Of a DNA stretch of 64,000 bases, positions 54,537 to 62,542 are shown one piece after another. Position 1 is the first letter of the stretch. Every line of letters starts with the position of its first letter. Both the position numbers and the translations under genes were made by a program. A model generated the notes under the pieces. The model was given only the letters and a program-made list of their open reading frames with translations, did not search any database and was not told where the DNA came from. This DNA comes from Streptomyces macrolidinus (GTDB lineage Bacteria > Actinomycetota > Actinomycetes > Streptomycetales > Streptomycetaceae). The DNA lies in contig NZ_JAMWMR010000005.1 in the NCBI RefSeq assembly GCF_023887685.1, forward strand, positions 276,321 to 340,320, written 5' to 3'.

Positions 54537-55520
54537 ATGGAGCAGAGGCATCTCGGCCATACCGGCCTTCGTGTGTCCCGGATCGGGCTCGGCACCCTGA
54601 CCTGGGGACGCGACACGGACGAGCACGACGCCGCAGAGCAGTTGAAGGTGTTCTGGGAGGCGGGCGGGACCCTCATCGACACCGCGGACGTGTACGGGGA
54701 CGGGGAGGCGGAGTACGTCCTCGGCAAGCTCATGGACGGGTTCGTACCGCGCCGGGATCTGGTGATCTCCACGAAGGCGGGGAGCGTGCCCGACCCCGAC
54801 CGCCGCTTCGACACCTCGCGCGGTCATCTGCTCGCCGCGCTGGACGCCTCGCTCTCCCGCCTCGGCACGGACCATGTCGACCTGTGGCACATCCACGCCT
54901 TCGACCCGGCCACCCCGCTGGAGGAGACCTTGCAGGCGCTCGACCTGGCGGTCAGCAGCGGCCGGGCGCGCTATGCGGGGGTGTCCAACTTCTGCGGCTG
55001 GCAGCTCGCGAAGGCGGCGACCTGGCAGCTCGCGGCGCCGGGGGTACGGACCCGGATCGCGAGTACGCAGATGGAGTACTCGCTGCTCCAGCGCGGGGTG
55101 GAGCGCGAGGTGCTGCCCGCGGCGCGGGATCTGGGGGTGGGGCTGCTGCCGTCCTCTCCGCTGGGGCGGGGTGTGCTGACGGGCAAGTACCGGAGCGCGA
55201 CGCCGGCCGGGTCGCGCGGGGCGTCGGAGCACTTGGCGCCGTTCGTCGCGCCGTATCTCGACGAGACGGCGAACGGCATCGTGGACGCCGTGCAGACGGC
55301 GGCGGACGGGCTGGCGACGACGCCGTTGCAGGTGGCGCTCGCGTGGGTGCGCGACCGGCCGGGGGTGGCCGCGCCGATCGTCGGGGCGCGCAACGCACAG
55401 CAGCTCACGGAGGCATTGTCAGTGGAGGCGCTTAGTCTTCCTGACGAGATCTGCCGGGCGCTGGACGATGTGTCGGCCCCGGTGCACCGCTATCCCGATC
55501 ACGACTGGAGCACGCTGTGA
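54537..55520 (+). CDS. Aldo/keto reductase
   Basis: 327 residues from ATG 54537. The barrel carries the AKR signatures GLGTLTWGRDTDE, the catalytic Asp/Tyr segment LIDTADVYGDGEAEYVLGKL, Lys in LVISTKAGS, and His in VDLWHIHAFDP. The NADPH-binding end PIVGARNAQQLTEALSVEAL closes the domain. It reduces an aldehyde or ketone of unknown identity. The stop overlaps the start of the HhH/RecD-like gene by GTGA, so the two are translated together, an odd pairing of functions. Confidence 0.93.
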   Translation: MEQRHLGHTGLRVSRIGLGTLTWGRDTDEHDAAEQLKVFWEAGGTLIDTADVYGDGEAEYVLGKLMDGFVPRRDLVISTKAGSVPDPDRRFDTSRGHLLAALDASLSRLGTDHVDLWHIHAFDPATPLEETLQALDLAVSSGRARYAGVSNFCGWQLAKAATWQLAAPGVRTRIASTQMEYSLLQRGVEREVLPAARDLGVGLLPSSPLGRGVLTGKYRSATPAGSRGASEHLAPFVAPYLDETANGIVDAVQTAADGLATTPLQVALAWVRDRPGVAAPIVGARNAQQLTEALSVEALSLPDEICRALDDVSAPVHRYPDHDWSTL

Positions 55521-57778
55521 CCACGGACCCGGACACCACGGAGACGGCCCCCCGCCCGGGGGAACCGGCCGACGAGGCCGGGACCGAGGCGGGCTCCCCC
55601 GGCGCGGGCAGCGGTGAGGGCACGGCGTCCGAGCGGTCCGAGGCCGAGGCCGAGCTGGCCGCCCAGCGGGTCGAGCGGGAGCGGATCGAGCGGCGCAAGG
55701 CGGAGCGGAAGGGGCCGATCGCGGCCGGGGGGAAGCTCAGCGGGACGGCCGCCGACCTGCTGGCGGCGGTGCGGGCCGTGGAGAGCGGCGAGAAGCCGGT
55801 GCGGCGTACGACTCCGGGTCCGGCCGGTGGTCCGGCGCCCGCGGTGCGTCGGGCTGCGGCTCCCGAGCCCGTGCGGCGCCCGCAGCCCGTGGTCGCGCCC
55901 CCGGTCGCGCCGTCGGCCCCTGCTGAGGCGGCCCTCTCGGCCGTGCGGGCCGTTCTGGTCGAGGGGGGTGCCCCCGAGTCCCTCGCGCCCCGGGCCGCGG
56001 CGGCGCTCGGCGACGGCGCGCAGACGCTGTTGCGTGCGGACCCCTGGCAGTTGCTGCGGGTCGGCGGCGTGCGGCCCAAGCAGGCCGACGGGTTCGCGCG
56101 GGCGCTGCTCGGCGCGGAGTGCCGCCCGGACGACGCGCGCCGGGCCCGCGCGATGACGGTCTGGCTGCTGGAGCAGGCGGCCCTCGCCGGGCATACGGCG
56201 CTGGAGGCGTCCGCCCTCGAGGCCGCGCTCGGCCGCTACGCGGTGCCGGACCCCGAGGCCGCCGTCCGCGACGCGCTCGCCGAGGGCGAGGCACTCCTCT
56301 TCGAGGACGCCTTGGAGACGGCCCCAGCCGCGAGCGAGGAGGAGGACGAGGAGAGCGAGCGCCCGGTCCGCATGCTGATCGGCCTGGAGCGGTACGCACT
56401 CGCGGAGGAGAGCCTCGCCGACGGACTGGCCCGGCTGATCAACTCCGCGCCGCAGGAGGCCGGTTCGGCCGAGGACTGGGAAGGGGCGGCCGAAGCGGCG
56501 CGGGGCAGCACCGCGGAGCTGATCCGCGCGGTCGCGGGCCACGGCTTGGTGCTCCACACAGGCGGAGAGGCCTCCCGCAGCGAACCGGCAGCACTTCTCC
56601 AGGCGGCCCACCGACTCGGCGTACGAGCCTGGGCAGCCGTACACAGCCCGGCGGGTCGACGAGCGCTTGCCGAGCGACTCTCGCGGCCTGGGCCCGCGGA
56701 CGACGGGGCCGGGGCTCCGGACGGCCGATCCGCGCTTCCGGACGAGCGGTCGGGGCTCCCTGGCGAGCGGTCCGGGCTCCCCCGTGGCCGGTTCGGGCTC
56801 CCCCATGACGTCTCCGCCGAGGAGAGTGCGGTCGTCACCGTGGCGGGGCTGTTGGCCGGGAGTGAGGGGCCGGGGCGGGATGTGGACGGGGCGTTGGATC
56901 TTGAGCTGTTGATCGTGTTCGACGCGCCCCGACTCGATGTCGAGACCGCGGCCTTGCTCGTCGAGTCGCTGCCCGACGGTGCGCGGCTGGTGCTGAGCGG
57001 GGACCCGGGGGTGCTGGAATCGGCCGGTCCGGGGCGGGTGTTCGCGGATCTGCTCGCCGCTCGCGCGTGTCCGCAGATCGCCTCCCGTACGCCCGACCCG
57101 GGCCCCATCGGCGAGTTGGTCTCCGCGATCGGGATCGGGGAGCTTCCGCAGATCGACGCGCCCGGCAAGGAAGTCGTGATCGTGCCGGTGCGGGACGCCG
57201 GGGAAGCGGTGCACCGGACCGTGCAGTTGGTCGCCGACTCGGTGCCGCGGGCCCTCGGTGTCCCGGCCGAGGAGACACAGGTGATCACCCCCGGCCATGG
57301 CGGCGCGGCGGGCACGCGCGCGCTGAACGCGGCGCTCAAGGAGCGGCTCAACCCCGGCCCCGGCCGCTTCGGCGGCTTCGACCCCGGCGACCGGGTCGCC
57401 TACTCCCCCGCGCCGGGCCGCACGCTGCCGGGCCGCGTGGTGACGGCGGACGCCGAAGGGCTGCGTCTGGAGTGCTCGGGCGCCCCCGTCGTCGTACCGA
57501 AGGAGCAGGTCGCGCGGTCCGTACGGCACGGATGGGCGCTGACCGCGCACCAGGCGGTGGGACAGCAGTGGCGGGCCGTGGTCGTGGTGCTGCCCGGTGA
57601 CGCCGCTCGGGCCCTCACCCGACCCTGGGTGTACACGGCCTTCGGCCGGGCGTCCGGCCATCTGTCCGTGGTGCACGGCGTGGAGCAGGCGCTGCCCCGG
57701 GCGGTGGCCGAGGCCCTCGCCAAACCCCGGACCACCCGGTTGCCCGTCCTGCTGCGCCCCCAGGTCCCGACGGCCTGA
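55517..57778 (+). CDS. Degenerate RecD2-like helicase with helix-hairpin-helix region
   Basis: 753 residues from GTG 55517, overlapping the aldo/keto reductase stop by 4 bp. After a charged, Pro/Ala-rich N-terminus, an HhH-like tandem region (about 140-200; LLRADPWQLLRVGGVRPKQA) matches RecD2. Where RecD2 has Walker A GGPGTGKT this protein has GGEASRSE, without the Lys. DEASM is replaced by IVFDAPRLD. GDPxQL becomes GDPGVL. The C-terminal SH3 and UvrD_C-like part remains (VVPKEQVARSVRHGWALTAH, then QAVGQQWRAVVVVLP). It most likely binds DNA without ATP-driven unwinding. Confidence 0.85.
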   Translation: MTTDPDTTETAPRPGEPADEAGTEAGSPGAGSGEGTASERSEAEAELAAQRVERERIERRKAERKGPIAAGGKLSGTAADLLAAVRAVESGEKPVRRTTPGPAGGPAPAVRRAAAPEPVRRPQPVVAPPVAPSAPAEAALSAVRAVLVEGGAPESLAPRAAAALGDGAQTLLRADPWQLLRVGGVRPKQADGFARALLGAECRPDDARRARAMTVWLLEQAALAGHTALEASALEAALGRYAVPDPEAAVRDALAEGEALLFEDALETAPAASEEEDEESERPVRMLIGLERYALAEESLADGLARLINSAPQEAGSAEDWEGAAEAARGSTAELIRAVAGHGLVLHTGGEASRSEPAALLQAAHRLGVRAWAAVHSPAGRRALAERLSRPGPADDGAGAPDGRSALPDERSGLPGERSGLPRGRFGLPHDVSAEESAVVTVAGLLAGSEGPGRDVDGALDLELLIVFDAPRLDVETAALLVESLPDGARLVLSGDPGVLESAGPGRVFADLLAARACPQIASRTPDPGPIGELVSAIGIGELPQIDAPGKEVVIVPVRDAGEAVHRTVQLVADSVPRALGVPAEETQVITPGHGGAAGTRALNAALKERLNPGPGRFGGFDPGDRVAYSPAPGRTLPGRVVTADAEGLRLECSGAPVVVPKEQVARSVRHGWALTAHQAVGQQWRAVVVVLPGDAARALTRPWVYTAFGRASGHLSVVHGVEQALPRAVAEALAKPRTTRLPVLLRPQVPTA

Positions 57779-57790
57779 GGGACCGACGAC

Positions 57791-57822
57791 GGACCGACGG
57801 ACCGACGGACCGACGGACCGAC
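57791..57822. repeat. Four perfect copies of GGACCGAC
   Basis: An 8-bp unit repeated four times without error, with partial copies on each side (57781-57827). It lies between the RecD-like stop and the next terminator hairpin. Confidence 0.95.
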
Positions 57823-57831
57823 GGACGAGAA

Positions 57832-57870
57832 GAGCCTTCCGGCAGGCATCGGGTGCCTGCCGGAAGGCTC
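57832..57870. terminator. Strong bidirectional terminator
   Basis: A perfect 17-bp stem (57832-57848 with 57854-57870) and 5-nt loop, between convergent genes ending at 57778 and 57877. Confidence 0.9.
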
Positions 57871-57876
57871 AGCACA

Positions 57877-58578
57877 TCAGCGGTCGCTGTCGTCGGTGTC
57901 CTCGGTGTCCAGGGGGTCCAGGTCCTCGTCGTCCAGGTCGGGGTCGAGGTCGTCCTCCAGGTCGTCGTCCTCCGACTCCTCGTCGAAGACCGCGCTGATG
58001 TCGAAGCGGCAGACGACCCGCTGCGGGTCGACCGGTTCGAAGGGGGCCTCCAGCCACTCGCCCGGCTCCGCCGGTTCGTCCGCCGCCGTCACCCACAGCG
58101 TGGAGTCGCCCTCCTCCAGGCCGAACTCCGTGTGCCGGGAGGCGATCTCGTCCGGTTCGAACTCGCCGAAGAGCGCGCCGAGCGCGCCGTGCACCGTACC
58201 GGCCGGAAGCTCCGGCCCGCCCTGTTCCTCCGCGGTGGACACACGCTCCGCCTGCGCCAGCAGCCGCTGCGGCTCCACCACCGTGTAGTCCCGGCGGATC
58301 AGCACGCTCAGCGCGTGCGGTTCCTCGGGGCCCCGGTACGGCGGGAGCGGCTCCTCCACACCGGGGATCTCGAAGGGCGTGACTTCGTCATAGCGGTCGT
58401 AGAGCAGCTCGTCGTACTCCTCGGCCGCCGCGGCCAGCTCGTTGAACGCCTCGTAGACGGCCGGGTCGTCCTCGCCCGTCCTCCGCTCGACCGCGGCCAG
58501 GTGGCGGTCGAGCGCGGTCTTGACCGCCTCGGCGGCGGCGCGTACCTCGGCAGCGGTGGGCTGCGCAGCATCAGACAT
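57877..58578 (-). CDS. Acidic protein of unknown function
   Basis: 233 residues from MSDAAQPTAAEVRAA; a GTG/ATG further upstream would run into the divergent promoter. A helical N-terminal part (AEAVKTALDRHLAAVERRTG) is followed by a region with PHALSVLIRRDYTVVEPQRL and a beta-like core. The last 30 residues are almost all Asp/Glu/Leu (EDDLDPDLDDEDLDPLDTED). No family I know. It is conserved in Streptomyces beside DUF5703, as I recall. It is divergent from the DUF5703 gene and ends at a 17-bp terminator. Confidence 0.8.
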   Translation of the reverse strand: MSDAAQPTAAEVRAAAEAVKTALDRHLAAVERRTGEDDPAVYEAFNELAAAAEEYDELLYDRYDEVTPFEIPGVEEPLPPYRGPEEPHALSVLIRRDYTVVEPQRLLAQAERVSTAEEQGGPELPAGTVHGALGALFGEFEPDEIASRHTEFGLEEGDSTLWVTAADEPAEPGEWLEAPFEPVDPQRVVCRFDISAVFDEESEDDDLEDDLDPDLDDEDLDPLDTEDTDDSDR

Positions 58579-58625
58579 AGTGCAGACGCTATCCGTAGCG
58601 GGCCCCAGCCCGCACAATAGATGCG

Positions 58626-58814
58626 ATGCCGGAATACGAATTTGTCGACGTGTACGTACCGCGCGGCGTCTCCCGCAAGGAGGCCACGCGCCTGCTGACC
58701 GACCATGCCGAATACGGTCACTGGGAGTTGGACCGCCTGAGCCTGCTGCGCGACGGCAGCCGCAGGGTGCGCTTGCGTCGGCGGATCATCCGCCAGTTGC
58801 GCGCCACCTGGTGA
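58626..58814 (+). CDS. DUF5703 protein
   Basis: 62 residues from ATG 58626. The sequence starts MPEYEFVDVYVPRGVSRKEA and ends in a strongly basic segment (DGSRRVRLRRRIIRQLRATW). DUF5703 is a small actinobacterial family of unknown role. The basic tail could bind nucleic acid or membrane. It is divergent from the acidic-protein gene, with starts only 47 bp apart, and is followed by a 16-bp hairpin shared with chpC. Confidence 0.85.
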   Translation: MPEYEFVDVYVPRGVSRKEATRLLTDHAEYGHWELDRLSLLRDGSRRVRLRRRIIRQLRATW

Positions 58815-58828
58815 GAGAAGGCGGCCGA

Positions 58829-58866
58829 AACGGATCGGGCCCCGCCGTGACGGGGCCCGATCCGTT
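58829..58866. terminator. Bidirectional terminator between DUF5703 gene and chpC
   Basis: AACGGATCGGGCCCCG and CGGGGCCCGATCCGTT form a perfect 16-bp stem with a 6-nt loop, between stops at 58814 and 58873. Confidence 0.9.
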
Positions 58867-58872
58867 CACCGG

Positions 58873-59619
58873 TCACACGCGAGCGCGTGCCTTGCGGTAG
58901 AGCAGCACACCGCCGAGCAGCGCACCCGCGGCGGCCGGGGCCAGCGTGCCGACCGGCAGGTCGCTACCGGTCTCGGCGAGCTGGGGCCGGGGGGCGGAGT
59001 GCGTGTCGAGGTGGCTGGTGTAGCCGCTGCCCGGGTGATACGGGGTGGCGGGGTGGCTCGGGCGGTCGGGCGTGCTGGGAGGCGTGATGCGGCCGGGGCC
59101 GGGAGGCGTCGTACCGCCGTGGGGCGGGTGGTGGTGGCCGCTCCACGGCGGCGGGGTCTCGCTGATCGGCGTAGGGGTCACCGGGCTGCCGCCGGTGTTG
59201 GCGCAGTGGTTGCCGCCCGCCACGTTGCCGACACCGATCACGTCCACGGAGTTGCCGCACGCGTTGACGGGGACGTCCACCGGCACCTGCACGGTGTTGC
59301 CGGAGCCGACGCCGGGTGAGTTGCTGGCCGCCCCGCTCGCGTGCGCGCCGCCGCCGTTGCCGGTGGCGCTGCCGGAGCCGGTGTTGGCGCAGGCGTTGCC
59401 CACGGCCGGGTTGAGCAGCCCGATCACGTTCACGGTGTTGCCGCAGACGTTGACCGGGATGTGTACGGGCACCTGCACGGCGTTGCCCGAGAGCACGCCG
59501 GGCGAGCCTGCGGCTGCTCCGCTCGCACCCGAGTCGGCGTGCGCGTAGCCGCCGGTGACGGCGAGAACGCCGGTCGCCGCCGCCACGGTCATCAGGCCCT
59601 TGCGCGTGACCTGTCGCAT
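58873..59619 (-). CDS. chpC: Long chaplin ChpC with sortase signal
   Basis: 248 residues from ATG 59619 (AGGAAT upstream). A signal peptide (about 1-28, ending YAHA) is followed by two chaplin domains: first GSPGVLSGNAVQVPVHIPVN with VCGN...ACAN, second NSPGVGSGNTVQVPVDVPVN with ACGN...HCAN. A His/Pro-rich linker follows. The C-terminus has the sorting motif LAETG, a membrane helix and the tail RKARARV. Sortase would link it to the cell wall, where it anchors the hydrophobic layer of aerial hyphae and spores. It pairs with chpH upstream on the same strand, matching SCO1674-SCO1675. Confidence 0.93.
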   Translation of the reverse strand: MRQVTRKGLMTVAAATGVLAVTGGYAHADSGASGAAAGSPGVLSGNAVQVPVHIPVNVCGNTVNVIGLLNPAVGNACANTGSGSATGNGGGAHASGAASNSPGVGSGNTVQVPVDVPVNACGNSVDVIGVGNVAGGNHCANTGGSPVTPTPISETPPPWSGHHHPPHGGTTPPGPGRITPPSTPDRPSHPATPYHPGSGYTSHLDTHSAPRPQLAETGSDLPVGTLAPAAAGALLGGVLLYRKARARV

Positions 59620-59695
59620 TGCTGATTCCTGCCTTCGACTTTGTCGTGGAGCTTCCGAAACGTGCGCGCGCTGCGTACGCGGGCACGCAAGACCG

Positions 59696-59739
59696 GTCGG
59701 CCCCGGAGCACGGCGCGCGGCGCGCGCTCCGGGGCCGAC
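59696..59739 (-). terminator. Terminator between chpH and chpC
   Basis: GTCGGCCCCGGAGC and GCTCCGGGGCCGAC form a 14-bp stem with a GC-rich 16-nt loop, 50 bp past the chpH stop. chpC therefore probably has its own promoter. Confidence 0.85.
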
Positions 59740-59789
59740 GGACTCAGACCCACTGAGGGTGAGGACCCCGTACGGGGTGAGGCACAACG

Positions 59790-60023
59790 TCAGTGGTTGA
59801 CGCAGGTGTTGCCGAAGGTGGGGTTCAGCAGCCCGATCACGTTCACGGTGTTGCCGCAGACGTTCACCGGGACATGTACGGGAACCTGGATGACATTGCC
59901 GGACAGGACGCCCGGGGAGTGCGCGGCGGCACCCTGGGCACCCGAGTCGGCGACAGCCAGGCCCGCACCCGCGAGAACCAGACCACCCGTGGCAGCCGCA
60001 GCAGCGACGACCTTCTTGATCAT
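59790..60023 (-). CDS. chpH: Short chaplin ChpH
   Basis: 77 residues starting MIKKVVAAAAATGG; a second ATG lies one codon earlier, and GGAGG precedes both. The signal peptide ends AVA, giving a mature chaplin of about 50 residues. The single chaplin domain reads HSPGVLSGNVIQVPVHVPVN, then VCGNTVNVIGLLNPTFGNTC, with the two conserved cysteines that form a disulfide. These secreted proteins self-assemble into amyloid fibres on aerial hyphae and lower surface tension. A candidate BldN-type promoter lies about 50 bp upstream. Confidence 0.95.
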   Translation of the reverse strand: MIKKVVAAAAATGGLVLAGAGLAVADSGAQGAAAHSPGVLSGNVIQVPVHVPVNVCGNTVNVIGLLNPTFGNTCVNH

Positions 60024-60072
60024 CATTCCTCCTTGTTGGCAAAAGCGATCCAAGCCTCGGACCGCATCACCT

Positions 60073-60100
60073 GTAACGAGGAGGGAGTAATGAGGCTACG
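60073..60100 (-). promoter_or_regulatory. Candidate sigma-BldN promoter of chpH
   Basis: On the minus strand CGTAGC is followed after exactly 16 bp by CGTTAC. The BldN consensus as I recall it is CGTAAC-16-CGTTGA, so matches are 5/6 and 4/6. Chaplin genes are known members of the BldN regulon. Confidence 0.55.
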
Positions 60101-60158
60101 AGCCTATGGTCTCATTCACCCTTCCTGGGCTGCTCCCGTACACGTTGGCGAATACCGG

Positions 60159-60202
60159 GAACTCCCTTCGGCGCCCAACCCGAGGCGCGGCGAAGGGAGT
60201 TC
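60159..60202 (-). terminator. Terminator of the M20 peptidase gene
   Basis: GAACTCCCTTCG and CGAAGGGAGTTC form a 12-bp stem with GCGCC/GGCGC inside, about 28 bp past the stop at 60231. Confidence 0.8.
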
Positions 60203-60230
60203 GAAGTGAGTGACAGGAGTTCGAGGCTGC

Positions 60231-61556
60231 TCAGGACGCGTCGATGAACCGGTCGAGGACGCGCACACCGAACTTCAGCGCGTCCACCGGGACCCGCTCG
60301 TCGACCCCGTGGAACATGCCCGCGAAGTCCAGCTCCGCCGGCAGCTTCAGGGGCGCGAAGCCGAAGCAGCGGATGCCGAGGTCGGCGAAGGACTTGGCGT
60401 CGGTGCCGGCCGAGAGCATGTACGGCACCGCGCGGGCGATGGGGTCCTCGGCGGACAGGGCGGTCTGCATGGCGTCGACCAGCGCTCCGTCGAAGGTGGT
60501 CTCCAGCGCCTTGTCCGTGTGGACGTCCTCGCGCTTGACCCGCGGGCCCAGGATGCGGTCGAGGTCGGCGAGGAACTCCTCCTCGTAGCCCGGCAGATAG
60601 CGTCCGTCGACATGCGCGGTGGCCTGTCCCGGGATCACGTTCACCTTGTAACCGGCGCCGAGCTGCGTCGGGTTGGCGGTGTTCTGGAGCGAGGCCCCGA
60701 TCAGCTTGGCGATGCCGCCGAGCTTGGCGAGCGTCTCGTCCATGTTCTCGGGGTCGAGTTCGGTGCCGAGCGCGTCACCGAGTTCGTCGAGGAAGTGCCG
60801 CAGGGTCTTGGTGACCCGTACCGGGAACTGGTGGCGGCCGAGGCGGCCGACGGCCTCGGACAGCTCGGTGATGGCGTTGTCCTTGTGGATCATCGAACCG
60901 TGACCGGCGGTGCCGTCCACGGTCAGCTTCATCCAGTGCATGCCCTTCTGCGCGGTCTCCACGAGGTACAGCCGCAGCTTCTCGTTGACCGTGAAGGAGA
61001 ACCCGCCGACCTCGCCGATCGCCTCGGTGACCCCGTCGAAGAGGTCCGGGTGCTTGTCGACCAGATGCCGGGCGCCCCAGGTGCCCCCGGCCTCCTCGTC
61101 CGCGAGGAAGGCGAGGACGATGTCGCGCGGGGGCTTGCGCCCGGTGCGCAGCCGCTCGCGGACGACCGCCAGCGTCATGGCGTCCATGTCCTTCATGTCG
61201 ACCGCGCCGCGCCCCCACACGCACCCGTCGGCGATCTCGCCGGAGAACGGGTGGTGCGTCCAGTCCGCGGCGTTGGCCGGGACGACGTCGGTGTGGCCGT
61301 GGATCAGCAGCGCGGGGCGGGAGGGGTCCTCGCCCTCGATCCGGGCCACCGTGGAGGCACGGCCCTGGTGCGACTCGAAGATCCGCGGCTCGAGCCCCAC
61401 CTCCGCGAGCTTCTCGGCGACGTACTCGGCGGCCTCGCGCTCACCCGGCCCGGAGTGGTCGCCGTAGTTGCTGGTGTCGATCCGGATCAGCTCGCGGCAG
61501 AGGTCGACGACCTCGTCCTCGCCGGTGACGCTCCTGGCCGTGTCCATGTCGGTCAC
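60231..61556 (-). CDS. M20-family zinc metallopeptidase
   Basis: 441 residues from GTG 61556 (GGAGGAA upstream). The dinuclear zinc-site motifs are all seen: LLIHGHTDVVPAN, WGRGAVDMKDMDAM (bridging Asp), LADEEAGGTWGARH (catalytic Glu) and the C-terminal GMFHGVDERVPVD. A dimerisation/lid domain lies at about 200-320 (GTAGHGSMIHKDNAITELSE). Members include DapE, ArgE and peptidase T; this sequence is of the general M20/M25/M40 type and exact substrate is open. No signal peptide, so cytoplasmic. It is divergent from tRNA-Leu. Confidence 0.92.
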   Translation of the reverse strand: MTDMDTARSVTGEDEVVDLCRELIRIDTSNYGDHSGPGEREAAEYVAEKLAEVGLEPRIFESHQGRASTVARIEGEDPSRPALLIHGHTDVVPANAADWTHHPFSGEIADGCVWGRGAVDMKDMDAMTLAVVRERLRTGRKPPRDIVLAFLADEEAGGTWGARHLVDKHPDLFDGVTEAIGEVGGFSFTVNEKLRLYLVETAQKGMHWMKLTVDGTAGHGSMIHKDNAITELSEAVGRLGRHQFPVRVTKTLRHFLDELGDALGTELDPENMDETLAKLGGIAKLIGASLQNTANPTQLGAGYKVNVIPGQATAHVDGRYLPGYEEEFLADLDRILGPRVKREDVHTDKALETTFDGALVDAMQTALSAEDPIARAVPYMLSAGTDAKSFADLGIRCFGFAPLKLPAELDFAGMFHGVDERVPVDALKFGVRVLDRFIDAS

Positions 61557-61744
61557 GCTGGTTCCTCCCGCTGTCGCTGCTGGTCGTCTCCTCATCCTCC
61601 CTCCGACCCCCCTCGCGCCCCAAGACCCGGTCTCGGCCCCTCACGCACTGTTCACGCGAGAACAGGGGGTGATCGAACACCCCCGAAAGCCTGGTAATGT
61701 TTCCTTCGTCGCCGCGGGGAAGACCCCGAGGCGGCAGACACCTG

Positions 61745-61832
61745 GTCCGGGTGGCGGAATGGCAGACGCGCTAGCTTGAGGTGCTAGTGCCCTTTATCGG
61801 GCGTGGGGGTTCAAGTCCCCCCTCGGACACCA
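61745..61832 (+). tRNA. tRNA-Leu (anticodon GAG)
   Basis: An 88-nt class-II tRNA. Acceptor GTCCGGG pairs with CTCGGAC (one G-T pair). The anticodon arm is CTAGC-TTGAGGT-GCTAG, giving anticodon GAG. A long variable arm (GTGCCCTTTATCGGGCGT) and T-arm GGGGG-TTCAAGT-CCCCC follow. CCA is encoded. GAG reads CUC and CUU codons. Confidence 0.96.
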
Positions 61833-61835
61833 ACG

Positions 61836-61860
61836 AAGACCCCAGTTCATCTGGGGTCTT
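61836..61860 (+). terminator. Terminator of tRNA-Leu
   Basis: AAGACCCCAG and CTGGGGTCTT form a 10-bp stem with a 5-nt loop immediately after the tRNA CCA end. Confidence 0.85.
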
Positions 61861-61893
61861 CCGCGTTTCGGGCGCCGTACGGCCGGCGCCCCC

Positions 61894-62541
61894 TCAGGGG
61901 CGGGCGAGCAGTCCTTGCTCCATCGCGACGACGACGGCGCGTGTGCGGTCTCTCACATCCAGTTTGGCGAAGACCCGCAGCAGATGCGTCTTCACCGTGG
62001 CCTCGCCGATGAACAGGCGGCGCCCGATCTCGGCGTTCGACAGGCCGTCGGCGACCGCGCGCAGCACATCCCGCTCCCGGGCGGTCAGGACGACCGGCTC
62101 CGGGCGGCGCATCCGGGCCACGAGGCGTTCGGCGACCTTGGGCGCGAGGACCGTCTCGCCGCGCGCCGCCGAGCGGATGGCGTCGGCGAGCTGCTCGCGG
62201 GTGGTGCCCTTGAGCAGATAGCCGACGGCGCCGGCCTCCACGGCCCGTTCGATCTCGATGTCCGTGTCGTACGTGGTGAGGACCAGCACCCGGGTGGCCA
62301 CCGGCAGCGCGACGATCTCGCTGGTGGCGGCCACCCCGTCGAGGACCGGCATGCGCAGGTCGACGAGGGCCACCTCCGGCGCGAGCCGCTCGACGAGGTC
62401 GGCGCCCTCGCGGCCGTCGCTCGCCTCGCCGACGATCTCGATGGTCGGCTCGGAGGCCAGCAGGGCGACGACTCCGGCGCGCATCACGGCATGGTCGTCG
62501 ATCACGACCACCCGGATCCGTTCGTTCGAGGTGTCGGTCAT
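61894..62541 (-). CDS. NarL/LuxR-family response regulator
   Basis: 215 residues from ATG 62541. The receiver (about 8-125) has VVVIDDHAVM, phosphoacceptor LVDLRMPVLDG, VLTTYD and YLLKGT. The LuxR HTH (about 150-210) reads LTARERDVLRAVADGLSNAE then GEATVKTHLLRVFAKLDVRD. It starts 1 bp after the sensor-kinase stop, so the two are translationally coupled. It probably controls the MMPL transporter encoded just upstream on the same strand, a common arrangement. Confidence 0.94.
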   Translation of the reverse strand: MTDTSNERIRVVVIDDHAVMRAGVVALLASEPTIEIVGEASDGREGADLVERLAPEVALVDLRMPVLDGVAATSEIVALPVATRVLVLTTYDTDIEIERAVEAGAVGYLLKGTTREQLADAIRSAARGETVLAPKVAERLVARMRRPEPVVLTARERDVLRAVADGLSNAEIGRRLFIGEATVKTHLLRVFAKLDVRDRTRAVVVAMEQGLLARP

Positions 62542-62542
62542 G

